Positions 1 through 10,915 of a stretch of DNA of 64,000 nt are shown piece by piece (the first letter of the stretch is position 1; every line of letters starts with the position of its first letter). The notes below the pieces were generated by a model, which worked only from the letters and a program-made list of their open reading frames with translations, searched no databases and had not been told where the DNA came from. The translations under genes were made by a program, and so were the position numbers. Source of the DNA: Branchiostoma floridae (taxonomy: Eukaryota > Chordata > Leptocardii > Amphioxiformes > Branchiostomatidae); NCBI RefSeq assembly GCF_000003815.2, contig NC_049980.1, positions 2,668,401 through 2,732,400 on the forward strand, in the 5' to 3' direction.

Positions 1-3000
1 GGCCGTTATCTAGTACTTAACAAATATTGGCGGGAAATTTGAAATCCTAGTATAAGGAGCCCAATTAGTGTCCCTGTGGGAGGTTAATTGACTCGGGCAG
101 GTAAAATTTAAAACTTTTGTAAGAAGTGCTAGACTGTAAGCTATCATAGCTGACCTTCAAAGTTTACCTGCCTCATTTAGTTTAGTAACAGAAAGTCCGT
201 CTCTACTACATTAGCAATAGTGGCGGGAAGTTTGAAATCCTAGTATCTTGTACCCAATTAGTGTCCCTTTGGGAGGTTAATTAAATCCGGCAGGGAAAAT
301 TTGAAACTTTCGTAAGAAGTATTAGACTGTTAGCTATCATTACTGACCTTTGAAGTTTACCTGCCTCATTCAGTTTAGTAACAGAAAGCCGGTGTCTACT
401 ACATAAGCAATAGTGGCGGGAAGTTTAAATCCTAGTATCTTGTAATACATTTGTGTCCCTGTGGGAGGTTAATTAAATCTGGCAGGTAAAACTTAAAACT
501 TTTGTAAGAAGTACTAGACTGTTAGCTATCATAGCTGACCTTCAAATTGTACCTTCCTCATTTAATTTAGTAACAGAAAGTCCGTCTCTACTACATTAGC
601 AATAGTGGCGGGAAGTTTGAAATCCTAGTATCTTGTACCCAATTAGTGTCCCTGTGGAAGGTTAATTAAATCTGGCAGGTAAAATTTGAAACTTTTGTAA
701 GAAGTGCTAGACTGTTAGCTATCATAGCTGACCTTCAAAGTTTACCTGCCTTATTTAGTTTAGTAACAGAAAGTCCGTCTCTACTACATTAGCAATAGTG
801 GCGGGAAGTTTGAAATCCTAGTATCTTGTACCCAAATAGTGTCCCTGTGGGAGGTTAATTAAATCTGACAGGTAAAATTTAAAACTTTTGTAAGAAGTGC
901 TCGACTGTTAGCTATCATAGCCGACCTTCAAAGTTTACCTGCCTCATCTAGTTCATTAACAGAAATCCCGTCTCTACTACATTAGCATTTGTGGCGGGAA
1001 GTTTGAAATCCTAGTCTAATGTACACAATTAGTGTCCAGTTGGGAGGTTAGTTAAATCTGGCAGGTAAAATTTGAAACTTTTGCAAGAAGTCCTAGACTC
1101 TTAGCTATCATAGCCGACCTTCAAAGTTTACCTGCCTCATTTAATTTAGTAAAAGAAGCCCGTCTTCCAGTACAATAGCAGTTGTGACGGGAAGTTTGAA
1201 ATCCTAGTATCTTGTGCCCAATTAGTGTCCCTGTGGAAAGTTAATTAAATCTGGCAGGTAAAATTGGAAACTTTTGTAAGAAGTGCTAGACTGATATCTA
1301 TCATAGCTGACCTTCAAAGTTTACCTGCCTCATTCAGTTTAGTAACAGAAAGCCCGTCTCTACTACATTAGCATTTGTGGCGGGAGGTTTGAAATCCTAG
1401 TATCTTTTACCCAATTAGTGTCCCTGTGTGAGGTTAATTAAATCTGGCAGGTAAAATTTAAAACTTTTGTAAGAAGTAATACACTATACCTATCATTAGT
1501 GATATTTGAAGTTTACCTGCCTCATTTAGTTTAGTAACAGAAAGCCCGTCTCTACTATATTAGCAATAGTGCGGGAAGTTTGAAATCCTAGTCTAATGTA
1601 CCCAATTAGTGTCCCTTTGGGAGGGTAATTAAATCTGGCAGGTAAAATTTAAAACTTTTGTAAGGAGTACTAGTGCTAGAGAAGTGCTAGACTGTTAGCT
1701 ATCATAGCTGACCTTCAAAGTTTACCTGCTTCATTTAGTTTAGTGACAGAAAGTCCGTCTCTACTACATTAGCAATAGTGGCGGGAAGTTTGAAATCCTA
1801 GTATCTTGTAATTCATTTGTGTCCCTGTGGGAGGTTAATTAAATCCGGCAGGTAAAATTTGAAACTTTTGTACGAAGTGCCAGACTGTTAGTTATCATAG
1901 CTGACCTTCAAAGTTTACCTGCCTCATTTAATTTAGTAACAGAAAGTCCGTCTCTGCTACATTAGCAATAGTGGCGGGAAGTTTGAAATCCTAGTATCTA
2001 GTACCCAATTAGTGTTCCTGTGGAAGGTTAATTAAATCTGGCAGGTAAAATTTGAAACTTTTGTAAGAAGTGCTAGACTGTTAGGTCTCATTAGTGATAT
2101 TTGAAGTTTACCTGCCTCATTTAGTTTAGTAACAAAAAGTCCGTCTCTGCTACATTAGCAATAGTGGCGGGAAGTTTGAAATCCTTGTATCTTGTGCCCA
2201 ATTAGTGTCCCTGTGGAAGGTGAATTAAATCTGGCAGGTAAAATCTAAACTTTTTGTAAGAAGTGCTAGACTGTTAGCTATCATAGCTGACCTTCAAAGT
2301 TTACCTGCCTCATTTAGTTTAGTAACAGAAAGTCCGTCTCTGTTACATTAGCAATAGTGGCGGGAAGTTTGAAATCCTAGTATCTTGTATCCAATTAGTG
2401 TCCCTGTGGAAGTTTAATTAAATCTGGCAGGTAAAATTTAAAACTTTTGTAAGAAGTACTACACTGTTATCTATCATAGCTGACCTTTGAAGTTTACCTG
2501 CCTTATTTAGTTTAGTAACAGGAAGCCCGTCTTTCAAGACAGTAGCAATAGTGGCGGGAAGTTAGAAATTCTAATCATTTGTACCCAATTAGTGGCCCCG
2601 TTGGAGGTTCATTATATCCGGCAGGTAAAATTTGATAATTTTTTAAGAAGTACGATACTGTTAGTTATCATATCTGACATTTGAAGTTCACATGCCTAAT
2701 TTAGTCTAGTAGCAGAAAGCCCGTTTCCACTATATTAGCAATAGTGGCGGGACGTTTGACATCCTAGTCTGTTGTACTACATTTGAGCCTATGGGAGGTT
2801 AATTAAATCTGACAGGTTAGTTTCAAAACTTTTATGAGAAGTAGTATGCCATAGGATATCATAGCTAACATTTGAAATTTGCATGCCGCCCCGTCTTTCA
2901 CTACATTTGAAATAGTGGCAGGACATTTAAAATCCTAGTTTACCTGCCTAATTCAGTTATATTAGTATGGAGTCTACTGTCTACAGTAGCAATTGTGGCG

Positions 3001-3165
3001 GGAAGTTTTAAACCCTACTGAAGTGTCCATGTGGAAGGTTAATCAAATCTAGTAGGTAAGATTTAAAACTTTTCTAAGACGTAATAGATCGTTAGCTATC
3101 AGTAGTTTTTAAAAATACTTTTAGCCATCATGACCTGCAGCTTAAGATTACCTGCAGTTTCCACT
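1..3165. repeat. Satellite array, ~193-bp unit, about 16 copies
   Basis: The motif GGCGGGAAGTTTGAAAT recurs at about 222, 607, 800, 993, 1379, 1780, 1973, 2166, 2359 and 2553, with mutated versions at 29, 415, 1186, 1570, 2747, 2917 and 2997. The spacing is 192-194 bases, apart from one 210-base step caused by a local insertion near 1663-1690. The array runs off the left edge of the window. Units beyond about 2550 are progressively degraded and similarity is lost near 3165. Each unit holds three related ~18-base blocks: GGCGGGAAGTTTGAAAT, GGCAGGTAAAATTTGAAAC and, on the opposite strand, GGCAGGTAAACTTTGAAGG. The last two form an inverted repeat within the unit. No coding potential is seen. Confidence 0.95.
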
Positions 3166-4599
3166 ATTGTCAACAGAGGACGCTCTTATGATCATTTTCT
3201 TTATTTTTCTCCTTTTTTGTCCTTCTAAAATATCCTGACTTTAAAATTATTCACCAACGTCTTCAAGGAAGCGTTGTTCTATTCATTTAGGTCCCTTTTT
3301 TACTGGGAAAATCTGATAAATGGGATAAATAAGAAAATAATGATAAATAGTGATGTGTTCGAATCGGATGCTAGCTTTACTATAGCTCGAATCGGCTGCT
3401 GGAATCGGCTGCTGGAATCGGCTGCCGAAACGGCTGCTAACTTCAAGGTGGTAAGGAGATTTAGCAGCATCAGATCAGTACATTGAAATAGGAAGATATC
3501 AGTGCTGAATATATCATGTGACAGAATAACTGCATGGGCCATCTGAGAAAAAAAAGTAGCAAAAAGTTGTCTCAACTACTTCAAAGTACTGTGGTTGGTT
3601 CTGTACTTAAGAAATCAAAGATAAGTAATGTTCATCCATGTCCAAACTTAAAAATTCAGAAAATGGAATTTCAGACTTTTGCATGGCGCACAACCAACAC
3701 GGTAAAAAGCTCACTTTTCCAAGCACGTACCACGGACAAAAAGGGAAAAAATACACAATAGGTCTACAGACACCCAATACATTTCATGCAGACCTGAGGT
3801 CTACGAACTCTTGTTATCATTGTGAGACCCAAATGTCCTGATCCCTTTGAAATCCGAGTTGAGGTTTGTTTCATTGAATAGGCCGTATTGTTGTTGTTTT
3901 TGGTGTGTTCTCTTTGTAGGAAGGGGTAGTCTTGTTATGGCAGGTGAGTTCAAAATCCCCATACTGACTAGTAATATAAGAACGGAGGAACCAGTCTGCG
4001 TATATCAGGAGTATGACATCATATCAAGTGCCGACGCAACGCCAGCCAGTTTGTGTACCTACCTAAACCACGCCCTAGTTACCTCCTGAACGGAGATGTC
4101 GCCAAATGGCGCCACGTCAGAAGACCTTTGATGGTGTTTGCTTCGGTCACTTGAGAGTTTTGCATTAGAAAGCGACTGTCTCATGTCATTGACTCACTTC
4201 TTCGTGCCAATGCTAACATTCAAGAAAAGCTTATACTTACAGTATTTGCTGTACACGTATGTAATAACAGTAGCCCTTTTACTAGTATTTCTCTGCTTAT
4301 CACAAAAGAGAGTCATGTCTTAGAATCATACGTCTGTCGTTCTTTATATCTAAAACTCACAAAAACTGTCTGAAATTGCATAATACACCCCGACATGCAG
4401 ACATGCCTCAAAGAGAACTATGATAGCTATCCCACGGCAATGGGTACCATGAGTGACATAAAAACATCATACGGGAAAAGATCTCGGTATGAATCAAGAC
4501 TGTTCATAAGAAAAATACACGTATTCCAGGTATTAGATAACCAAAATTAAAATTCTGTTTTTTTATGGCACCGAGTCATTTTTGCTCTTCATTAAAACG
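3166..4599. other. No supported gene
   Basis: This is unique-looking AT-rich sequence. Short open frames exist but none resembles a known protein. The only gene-like signal is a 24-base stretch, 3921-3944 on the plus strand, with a pyrimidine-rich run ending in TAG before it and a consensus GTGAGT donor after it. A 24-base exon is possible, but chance is equally likely. Confidence 0.5.
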
Positions 4600-4606
4600 A
4601 GCGCAT

Positions 4607-5053
4607 GGGTAACAGGTTGTTTTGCAACAATGTCAGTTCGCAACCGTCAGCTCGCAACAAGGCAAGTCTTCTCGCAACAAGGTACAAGTCGTTTCGCATC
4701 ATTTGAATGTTATTAATCTTGATAGCCCAGTAGTATTAGAAATCGTATTCCTAAAATAATTACACTCCTTTCACGTAAAAATTTTACCGGGTGCGAAAGA
4801 CAATCCCGGCGACAGAGGAACATGGGGCCGCATGGACCTGACAGCCCTATGCTTTTCATGCGCCGGGCGGTACAGTTTCATACGTACACAGGTAGAAGTA
4901 TAATTATGTTAGGAATATGATTTCTAACACTATTAGGCTATCAAAATTTATAACATTCAAATGTTGCAAAACTACTTGTACCTTGTTGCGAAGACCTGCC
5001 TTGTTGCGAACTGACGGTTGCGAACTGACATTGTTGCGAAACAACCTGTAAGC
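4607..5053. mobile_element. Inverted-repeat MITE, ~447 bp, hAT-like
   Basis: The two ends are inverted copies of about 110 bases: 4612 onward starts ACAGGTTGTTTTGCAACAAT, and the complement of the sequence ending at 5050 starts ACAGGTTGTTTCGCAACAAT. Both arms contain internal repetitions of TTCGCAAC and CGCAACAAGG. The duplication AGCGCAT is present at 4600-4606 and 5054-5060. An 8-base version differs only in its first base, which fits the 8-base duplications of hAT elements. There is no transposase reading frame, so the element is non-autonomous. The superfamily assignment is an inference. Confidence 0.85.
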
Positions 5054-5159
5054 AGCGCATTGTCATTGATGTGCGTCAATATCCATGGCAGTGCCATCGC
5101 CTGCGTCCTTATGAAACGTATAAATCCTACCGTTAAAAGCTACAGCGGGTACTTTTTAA

Positions 5160-5515
5160 GGATGGCATCCCCTGCAGTCCGCAAAACAAATGATGAAACA
5201 GGGCAAAGAAACTGACAAGATGGGTAACTAACAAGATGGCTAAATTGTCAAAATAGAAAATGAACCATGAACCTTGTAACAAGAAGCAACAAAACATGAC
5301 ATCACAGCCAATCATTTCTGTAGTCAACATCTAAAAGTGACGCTAGTGTGGTAGATTGGTACCACATACCTATTAGGCAACTTTACTTATAGCTTCCATA
5401 TTGGTGCCACCGTTACAACTATCAAATTCAGCCTAATCAAACTAATATTAGGCTACAACGCAGCATATTTACCCATCTTGGTACTTTCTCATAATGTTGA
5501 CCATCTCCTGAGAGG
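5160..5515 (+). repeat. Dispersed repeat family B, copy 1
   Basis: This segment aligns with 16140-16540 (plus) and with the complement of 50360-50597. Shared landmarks are CTGCAGnCnGCAAA near the start, AACAAGATGGCTA, AAAATAGA, CTCCATATTGGTGCC and ATGTTGACCATC at the end. It is a transposon remnant of unknown class with no coding potential. It overlaps the right edge of the gene-poor stretch before the exon at 5670. Confidence 0.7.
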
Positions 5516-5669
5516 ATTTTTTTGTCAAAAGACACGCTGATGCCATCCATGAAATTTACTTGTTGTAGCTTAAATGAAAAAAAATATCCATACTCAATAC
5601 TTCTAATCTAAGTGTCCCATTATAATATGTTAGTTTAAACACAAGTAAAATAATTTGGTTTGTACTTAC

Positions 5670-5739
5670 CAGACAAAGCTATGCCGGACAGGACAACGAA
5701 GAGTCCCAGGAGAGTGGAACGCGCACATATCAAATCCAT
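5670..5739 (-). CDS. First coding exon of a secreted or membrane protein (signal peptide)
   Basis: On the minus strand an ATG at 5739 opens 23 codons plus one base, then meets a consensus donor, G|GTAAGTAC (GT at 5669-5668). The peptide starts MDLICARS and continues TLLGLFVVLSGIALS. This is a textbook signal peptide: short polar start, about 14 hydrophobic residues, and a small-residue ALS end likely near the cleavage site. The exon ends in phase 1, which is common for exons that place a signal peptide before extracellular domains. The rest of the gene must lie at lower coordinates, but no further exon can be recognised between 3166 and 5660, so its function is unknown. The initiation context (TTCAAGATGG) is acceptable. 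No nearby in-frame upstream stop was seen, so the start is probable, not proven. Confidence 0.6.
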
Positions 5740-6870
5740 CTTGAATAGTGCACTAGACCTGGCTATACCCTGTTCACATTAGTTATGTGTACAAGCTCTG
5801 TCCAGCGGGTAGCTACTAGCGCCAGGCAGTTTCTGACAGCGAGACAATAGCGAGACGTCGCCAGGTGACTCCATACGCATACACGTACATATAACCGGTA
5901 GGTCAGCCGTAATACGCATACTCGTACATATACCCGGTAGGTCACCCCACCCTTCACAGCAAACACAAGTTGAATGACTTGTTCGGGTGTGGTCTGAATA
6001 TGTCAATTTGTTGTGGAGACATCACTGACCGTATCAGCTCAATACAAATCCTCAGCTCGTGCCCAATGAGAACGATATATTCATGTATGCACTGTTCTGG
6101 CTGAAATAAGTGCGACGACCAGCAACGAATGCGACAACGTCTAATACTCCTGTCACGATTTTAGATTCTGCGAGGTTGTGACATTTTTGTGAGTAATTAC
6201 GTCCGGTGTTCTCACGATAATCTCTCGATTTTTCGGGATCGCCGGCGATTTTCAGGGATCGTACGATGGTGCGAAACATGTTCTTAACATAAGCGACAAG
6301 TCGCCGATGATCTCTGAGTTCGCAGCACTCGTCACCAAGTCGCCTGCAGGTCGTGCAGATCGTGCAAATCGGATGGCGAACGGGTGACTTTTTCCCGACT
6401 TAAGCCCGACTTACGTTTGTTTATATATTGAATATATTGAACTTTTTCTTATATGTGAGGGTAATTCTGACATCGTGGTCCCTATGGTAGTATGAAGGCT
6501 GGCTTTGTGACACACTTTGTTTTCTTTCGTCATTTCGATTTCGCCCGCGCATTCCATTAATTTGTTTAAAAATTCCGACAACAAAAGAATAAACATTTAT
6601 TGATTTATTGCCTTTTTGTTAGCAACGTTTTGTGTTACCTTGTCCGCGTGCAAGAGGCCATGGGAGGTTCATTACCATAGATTTATTCACTGACGACCGC
6701 ACGAGCCTCACTTATATGTGACAGTGACAGTTTGGGGGCGAAAAATACGCAAGACCCTCTGAAGATCTTAAGATTGGCCGACCTTCCAGTGATCGCGAAG
6801 TACGTCCGAAGATGGTACATATTGTGACAGGGGTATTAGGAAGCAGTCACACGAGTGTGTATACATTCAA
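5740..6870. other. Probable 5' flank of the minus-strand exon; no gene seen
   Basis: Sequence upstream, in the minus sense, of the signal-peptide exon. It contains a two-copy ~37-base tandem repeat at 5871-5945 (landmark ACGTACATATA, then CCGGTAGGTCA). A CpG-containing stretch at 6180-6400 repeats short words such as GATCG, AAGTCGCC and TCGTGCA. No convincing TATA box or coding exon is seen. Confidence 0.45.
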
Positions 6871-6886
6871 CTCCGGCTTATCTAAA

Positions 6887-7068
6887 ACTCATTCACGCTC
6901 TCTCGTACGTTACTATCACTACAGTAGATACGTAGGAGCCTAGCGGAGGCTAGAATCCCATAAGGACCCCACGTCTCAACCCACACTAACAGTAACCCTC
7001 TCGGAAGACGACGCCGCAAACCTTTCGTCACTGCCGTGATAGTAACGTACGAGTGAGCGTGAATAAGT
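6887..7068. mobile_element. Short inverted-repeat (foldback) element
   Basis: The arms at 6887-6919 and 7036-7068 are inverted copies with about 31 of 33 bases matching, around GTACGTTACTATCAC. Weaker complementarity continues outward for about 15 bases on each side. There is no reading frame. It looks like a small MITE, but no clear target-site duplication was identified. Confidence 0.65.
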
Positions 7069-7589
7069 AGTTATGGATGAGTGGGACAGTTTCTCTAACT
7101 ACTAACGGTAGTGCTGTGCAGTTGAGTCCATGATGCATAAAACTCCTGTGGAAAGCTAACTTTCACACGAATCGCCGTTGCAATTGCAGATCAAATTCTC
7201 GGTCAGGATCGCTTCATGTCGAATATATGTGGAGCGGACTGGGCTAGAGTAGAATAGATACCAGGCTATTAGTTGTAATACGTTACAGGACACTGTAGTT
7301 GGTCTTTTCGTATTGAAATCTATAATTTATCGGTGAGTACCATGATTTAATGAAAATCACCCAATGTTTTCGGTACTGTGGACCAGGTCTTCGATATCGC
7401 CCTGCCGTATTGGCAAAATATCTCCAAGCAGATGTTGGTCTAGCTATGTCTACCACCGGCAAATTGATTAAACAGCTGTTGCTCCAGATGAATCCAGATG
7501 TTAGGCTCCGACCAGAATTGGTTACTATACCTACTGTCATAACATACCTACGCCAAATAGATTTACCCTTTACAACTGCTGTATTAAAT

Positions 7590-8280
7590 GTTTTTGTCAT
7601 TAATTATGCAAATACGGTTTTCATTTGCATAGATTCTATTATTTGTTCATCTCCCCCACCGAATAACAAACGTAAACAATCTATGTTAAAAAGATTTTCA
7701 TCGCATTTTCTAATAATTTATGCAAATGCATAATAAATGTTTAACGATGTTCACCTGTACATAACTTCCAAATGCTACCAGTAAGAAATTCCAGTCATTT
7801 ACCACCATGGCATCATAGCATTTTCTAATCAATTATGCAAATTACGTCTTTATTTTGCATAATATATATCTATCAATATTCTTCTCTATCTCAGTTACAA
7901 ATGCCTCATGTTGTAATGGTCCTATAATGGAACTAAGCGTGTTTAAATCATTCCCTGATTAATTATGCAAATTAGATTCTTATTCTTATTATATAATAGA
8001 TATGTAATTATATGAAACATCTCTTAAGCTATCTACATACCAAAAATCATGACAATCCGTCAACCCCCTCTGGAGTTATTCCCTTTTAAAATCTTACACT
8101 AAACCTGCCTTGCAGTTCCAAAACCAGCCGCTAGGAGGCCCAAACCACTGCATTACTTACTCTCGGCATCAAGAGCTGTCTACCACTCAAAAATCATAGC
8201 CGCAACATGTTCAGAACTCGAAATATCAAACCCGGACGTTCCGTCAGCATCAGCCTCGATCAAGGGCCTAGCCTCGGTTC
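7590..8280 (+). repeat. Family A dispersed repeat, partial copy
   Basis: Four AT-rich segments in a row each contain an ATTATGCAAAT-type word (7605, 7725, 7832, 7962). They are followed by the family A body: ACATACCAAAAATCATGACAATCCGTCAA, GCAGTTCCAAAACCAGCCGCTAGGAGGCCC and a run matching the AAGAGCTRTCTACCAC block of other copies. The flanking region 7250-7589 shows nothing recognisable; its reading frames on both strands lack any known motif. Confidence 0.8.
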
Positions 8281-8420
8281 CACCCTCTATAAGACCGGCT
8301 GGCTAAATCTTCTCGCTAGCTAATCTTAACCATGTCTAACCAAAGGAGGCCTTATCCAGCGTGAAGAGTTTGACTTGGATATTTACGTGACATTATTTCC
8401 GGACACCAGAGTCTAAACAG

Positions 8421-8790
8421 GAGTTCGGAGACCTCATATCTCCATGAAATATTCTGAATATGCAAAGGACTTGCATATCTGCATATCTCATGCCTGGTTA
8501 TGAACACCTTTAACTAACTTGCACAGGTCACAATGTTTACAATCCAATCATTTACTACTTGAAATAATAATGAGGCTTTCGCATTATGCAAATTAGGGAG
8601 TTATTTACATAATTGGCATCTGCTTATCTTCCTCCTGTCACAAACTACACGTTTGATGCATTTGAGTCCTATAATGGAAAACACAAATATAGATTTTCCT
8701 CATTTACTATGCAAATTAAGTCCAAATTTGCATCATTTGTAATATGTACATCTCTGCCAAAGATCCCTGCATGCTAACTATTTGCATTTG
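8421..8790 (+). repeat. Family A dispersed repeat, 5' part
   Basis: It begins with the characteristic end GAGTTCGGAGACCTCATATC followed by TCCATGAAAT. It continues through ATTATGCAAATTAGGG and ATGCAAATTAAGTCC segments, then loses similarity. The next stretch, 8790-9484, shows no recognisable feature. Confidence 0.75.
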
Positions 8791-9484
8791 CTACGCCAAC
8801 CATTTTCGAACTTTCCCTTCCTTTCCAGTCATTCTCGTATAGCAGGTACAGCCACAGTCGACGATGTAGGCTGATATAAATCAGGATTTTACCATGGTCA
8901 ATATTGACCGAAGGAGGCCATATATACGCACATTATAAATGTTTGAATAGATTTGAGCTGATGGTAATGCCATATAAATAACAATAATGACATTGTGTAA
9001 CGTTCGAGGCTTTCACTGTAATGTGACATACCCGTTTTCATTTGTTTTCTTCACGATGTGATATCAATCTCATTGGTATTATTTGTATGGGATCATCTAT
9101 AATGATGCTAATATACAGGCTCCAATTGCACTTGATCACGAAAACTATATTTGTGAAAACATCTTGTCACAAATTATAAGGTCCGAAATACTGACATGTT
9201 ATAAAATATCTCGATAGTACATACGCATGGAAAGTATGTAATGTACTACATTGTGGAGGAAGGAAGTTGATATTTCTTGTACATATATAGAATACAACAC
9301 CTGGTATTCCGTATCGCCCGAGGTATAGTCCGACCCGCGGGAGGGCCGGGACGAACTCTTATCTATCAACCAAACACCCGAAAACATCTATGACCTATTA
9401 ATGTTCCGCTATACCATAAAACTTCATAACTTCATAAACAATACATTACATGCAAAAACAAACAATTACTGTGTACCGAAAAGG

Positions 9485-9545
9485 TATCAGGACGATTCGG
9501 TCCCCGACAGCACGATTCGGTCCCTGGCCCGGAACAATTCGTTGG
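9485..9545 (-). repeat. CGATTCGG minisatellite, left inverted flank
   Basis: Two copies of a GACGATTCGGtCCC-type unit, ending CCTGGCC. Read on the minus strand it matches the larger array at 11884-12035 (GGCCCAGGGGCCGAATCGTC). The two therefore form inverted tandem-repeat flanks about 2.4 kb apart. Confidence 0.65.
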
Positions 9546-9765
9546 CACCTTAGTTAGACATATGCTTGGAAGATATCACTTAAAAATGTCTGAGATTTGA
9601 ATTGTAGAAGAAAAAACGTACATTTATGGCTCAAAACCAAATCAGGATGGTGGTGCATAGGACATGTGCCCATAGGTCTTCACTGGCAACCAATGCACAC
9701 ATTCAAATTACTCATTTGGGCAATTATAGGGATTTGGCCCAAAAAAGTAACATCCCTTGGCATAA

Positions 9766-9880
9766 TACCGGGGGGACAGGGATTTTGCCCCCCCGGGGAT
9801 TTTGCCCCCCCGGGGGGGGGGATCCCTAGGGTTTTCGCCCCTTTTTAGGGTTTTTGCCCCCCCCCCCCCCCCCCCCAGAG
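9766..9880. repeat. G/C-run block 1 with a 20-base poly-C tract
   Basis: Repeated units of GGGATTTTGCCCCCCCG, then GGGTTTTCGCCCC, ending in an uninterrupted C20 at 9857-9876. G and C runs sit side by side, so both strands can form G-quadruplexes, and the G runs can pair with the neighbouring C runs. It begins inside TTGGCATAATACCGG, the same word found at the ends of the 0.87-kb element at 10912-11790. Reading frames here are low-complexity artefacts. Confidence 0.85.
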
Positions 9881-10751
9881 CAGCTGGCTACTACATATTA
9901 CAGGTGCGCTACCTGGTACTATACTGCACCTGGGGAGTAACGTATATGGTGTGTTACCTGGTACCTATATGGCACCTTATTACCGTACCATAAGATGTCA
10001 TACCTCGAAAGTTGATATTATATTGTTCGGTGCAAACATGACATTGAAATGAAAAATGACAATTTTTGCAGCTGAGGTGGCATAAAACAGTGCTACTGCG
10101 AACGTATGAATCAACACCGTCTATGGTACGGAATACGCTATATGTTTTCAATTTGTCACAGTGTTTTCTTTCTTGTGCTGGAAACATTTCCAAAGCACTA
10201 ACAAAAACACACGTGAATAATAGTTTCTCATTATAAACACTATCTACGCGCAAGTTGATATAGCTGTTGCTAAATGCTACACAAACACTGGTAAAGTACC
10301 TGTCTTAAGAAACACGGGTAAATGCATCAGTTCCTAAATACTAGAAAAGACAGTCATGTTGGAGGTGAAGATATCCCTTGGCCAGGTGCACATACCAAAA
10401 TGTGCGTTATTCTAATTAATACCTAATATTTGCATAATTAATAAAGACATTACATAGTCCTTTTGTGGTCACTTCATTGTAGAGACTTCATATTGGAGAT
10501 ATATAGGTTGCTTGAGGACAGGTGAATACAATGAAATACATCTTATGTCAAGACTCAGGTATATGCAATAATGGGAATACAAGGGACCAAACCCTCCTTG
10601 TCTGAAACAAGTTCAACTATCTTATTACCATGTAATTACGTTAATATTGATACTATGAATGGAGTTATGTATCAAACTCGTGTACTTATATCATTCTGAA
10701 ACTACATTTTGTGATTTATACCAATCAACTTCTAAAATGTCATGTAAACCC
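9881..10751. other. Unique-looking spacer, no gene seen
   Basis: AT-rich sequence lying between the two G/C-run blocks. It contains a short variant triplication of ACCTGGTA with TGCACC near 9910-9980. No exon, RNA gene or known repeat is recognised. Confidence 0.5.
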
Positions 10752-10915
10752 GTTTTTTTGAGGGGGGGGGCGAAATCGCTAAAGGGGGGCGAGGTAGGGG
10801 GGCGAGATCACTAGCCGGGGAGGGCGAGATCGCTAGTGATTTCGCCCCGGGGGGGCGAGATCGCTAGTGATTTCGCCCCCGGGGGGGCGAGATCACGGGG
10901 GGGCGAGAACGCTGT
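10752..10915. repeat. G/C-run block 2: tandem palindromic units
   Basis: At least four units of the form G5-8 CGAGATCGCTAGTGATTTCGC C4-6. The core fits the palindrome GCGARATCRCTAGYGATYTC, closed by GC, and the flanking G and C runs extend the potential hairpin. It adjoins the start of the element at 10912. Confidence 0.85.

Noticed and set aside
1-3165. CRISPR array
   Set aside because: The ~193-bp units are repeated throughout with no constant-repeat/variable-spacer pattern, and the genome is eukaryotic.
7283-7733. Overlapping 105- and 127-codon frames on opposite strands
   Set aside because: Open on both strands at once, no recognisable domain, and one runs into the family A repeat.
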